This document shows positions 35,766 through 36,163 of a DNA stretch of 36,163 bases, in pieces. The notes beneath the pieces were generated by a model. That model ran no database searches. It had not been told where the DNA came from and saw only the letters and a list, made by a program, of their open reading frames with translations. How positions within the stretch are numbered: position 1 is the stretch's first letter; each line of letters starts with the position of its first letter. The position numbers and the translations under genes were made by a program. Origin of the DNA: Bacteroidota bacterium. GTDB taxonomy: Bacteria; Bacteroidota; Bacteroidia; Sphingobacteriales; Sphingobacteriaceae. The stretch is taken from contig JABDAU010000038.1 of the NCBI GenBank assembly GCA_013289045.1, positions 1 through 36,163 of the forward strand. Reading direction: 5' to 3'.

Positions 35766-36163
35766 GGGCTTTTGTAACTAAGTTGATTATGGCTTGGGCT
35801 TGTTTATCCCAACTGAAAAAACGGGCAGCTTTTAACGCCTGTTGCCTTGCTGATTGAAGACGTTCGGCATCGTGAAGCCATTGTATAAAACTATCGATAT
35901 CATTTTCTGTTGGACTCTGCGCCAGTAATATGCCGGGCTGAAACCGCCCAAACATTTCCCTCTGCCCCTCCGTTTCACTTGCTATTACCGGCAGGCCGGA
36001 TTCTATGTATTGAAAAAACTTATTGGTAATAGTATAATTCCTACTGGGCGGTGAGGTTAATTCAAGCGCCAGACCTATATCAAACTCCGAAATTTTTGCG
36101 GGCAAATCCCGGTTGCTTACCATTTTATGGAAGGTGACGGAATGCTGTTTCGGTATTAACCCG
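35749..36163 (-). CDS. GT4-type glycosyltransferase, C-terminal part (cut by window edge)
   Basis: The frame is open to the right edge of the window, and the ATG at 36123 is internal: codons upstream read GLIPKQHSVTFHK in continuity. What is visible is about 137 residues of a GT-B donor domain: FHKMVSNRDLPAKISEFDIGLALE, then the FFQYIESGLPVIASETEGQ block that replaces the classical E-x7-E region in this subgroup, and a final helix pair. It is the first operon gene seen here, and the operon continues to the right. Confidence 0.82.
   Translation of the reverse strand, partial: GLIPKQHSVTFHKMVSNRDLPAKISEFDIGLALELTSPPSRNYTITNKFFQYIESGLPVIASETEGQREMFGRFQPGILLAQSPTENDIDSFIQWLHDAERLQSARQQALKAARFFSWDKQAQAIINLVTKALETSR

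Overview
The window looks like chromosomal DNA of a Bacteroidota bacterium, most likely a member of the Sphingobacteriaceae (a Mucilaginibacter/Pedobacter-type genome). The reasons are a SusC/SusD outer-membrane pair, a one-protein hybrid two-component regulator with a periplasmic propeller sensor, A-rich leaders without clear Shine-Dalgarno sites, a TAnnTTTG-type promoter element, and an exosortase-linked exopolysaccharide operon. The genus is an inference from gene content only.

Layout. Positions 1-1454 hold the tail of an exported protein and a secreted M28 metallopeptidase (+). A perfect 13-bp hairpin separates them from a convergent catalase-peroxidase gene katG (1543-3834, -). Positions 4207-27375 form a large xylan/glucuronoxylan utilisation region. 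In order it holds SusD and SusC (-), a 719-bp non-coding leader, a LacI-type regulator (-), a short-chain dehydrogenase (-), a NagD-like HAD phosphatase (-), mannonate dehydratase UxuA with a GH43 enzyme (+), then GH39, GH115 alpha-glucuronidase, GH10 endoxylanase and a SASA-type acetylesterase (all -), and finally a 1383-residue hybrid sensor/AraC regulator (-). From 27579 to the right edge is a tightly overlapping minus-strand exopolysaccharide operon: five glycosyltransferases (one cut by the edge), an FkbM methyltransferase, a Wzy-like polymerase, and last a GT2 glycosyltransferase fused to an exosortase.

How the xylan genes fit together (inference from families). SusCD binds and imports oligosaccharides. 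The SASA esterase removes acetyl groups, GH115 removes (methyl)glucuronic acid, GH10 cuts the backbone, and GH43 and GH39 trim xylose or arabinose ends. The released uronate would pass through an SDR oxidoreductase and UxuA to 2-keto-3-deoxygluconate. Uronate isomerase, sugar transporters and xylose isomerase/kinase are not in the window. Two regulators are present. LacI-type palindromes with the core CAATCGATTG or a close variant lie upstream of susC (two), at the 5' end of the GH10 gene and in front of the hybrid regulator gene. This suggests that the LacI protein sits above the hybrid sensor.

The least ordinary content is the GT2-exosortase fusion (Cys380, Arg421, His439/440), which shares a reading frame with the preceding glycosyltransferase across a single TAA-TTG junction, and the near-perfect operator set. 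No tRNA, rRNA, insertion sequence, CRISPR array or phage gene was seen.
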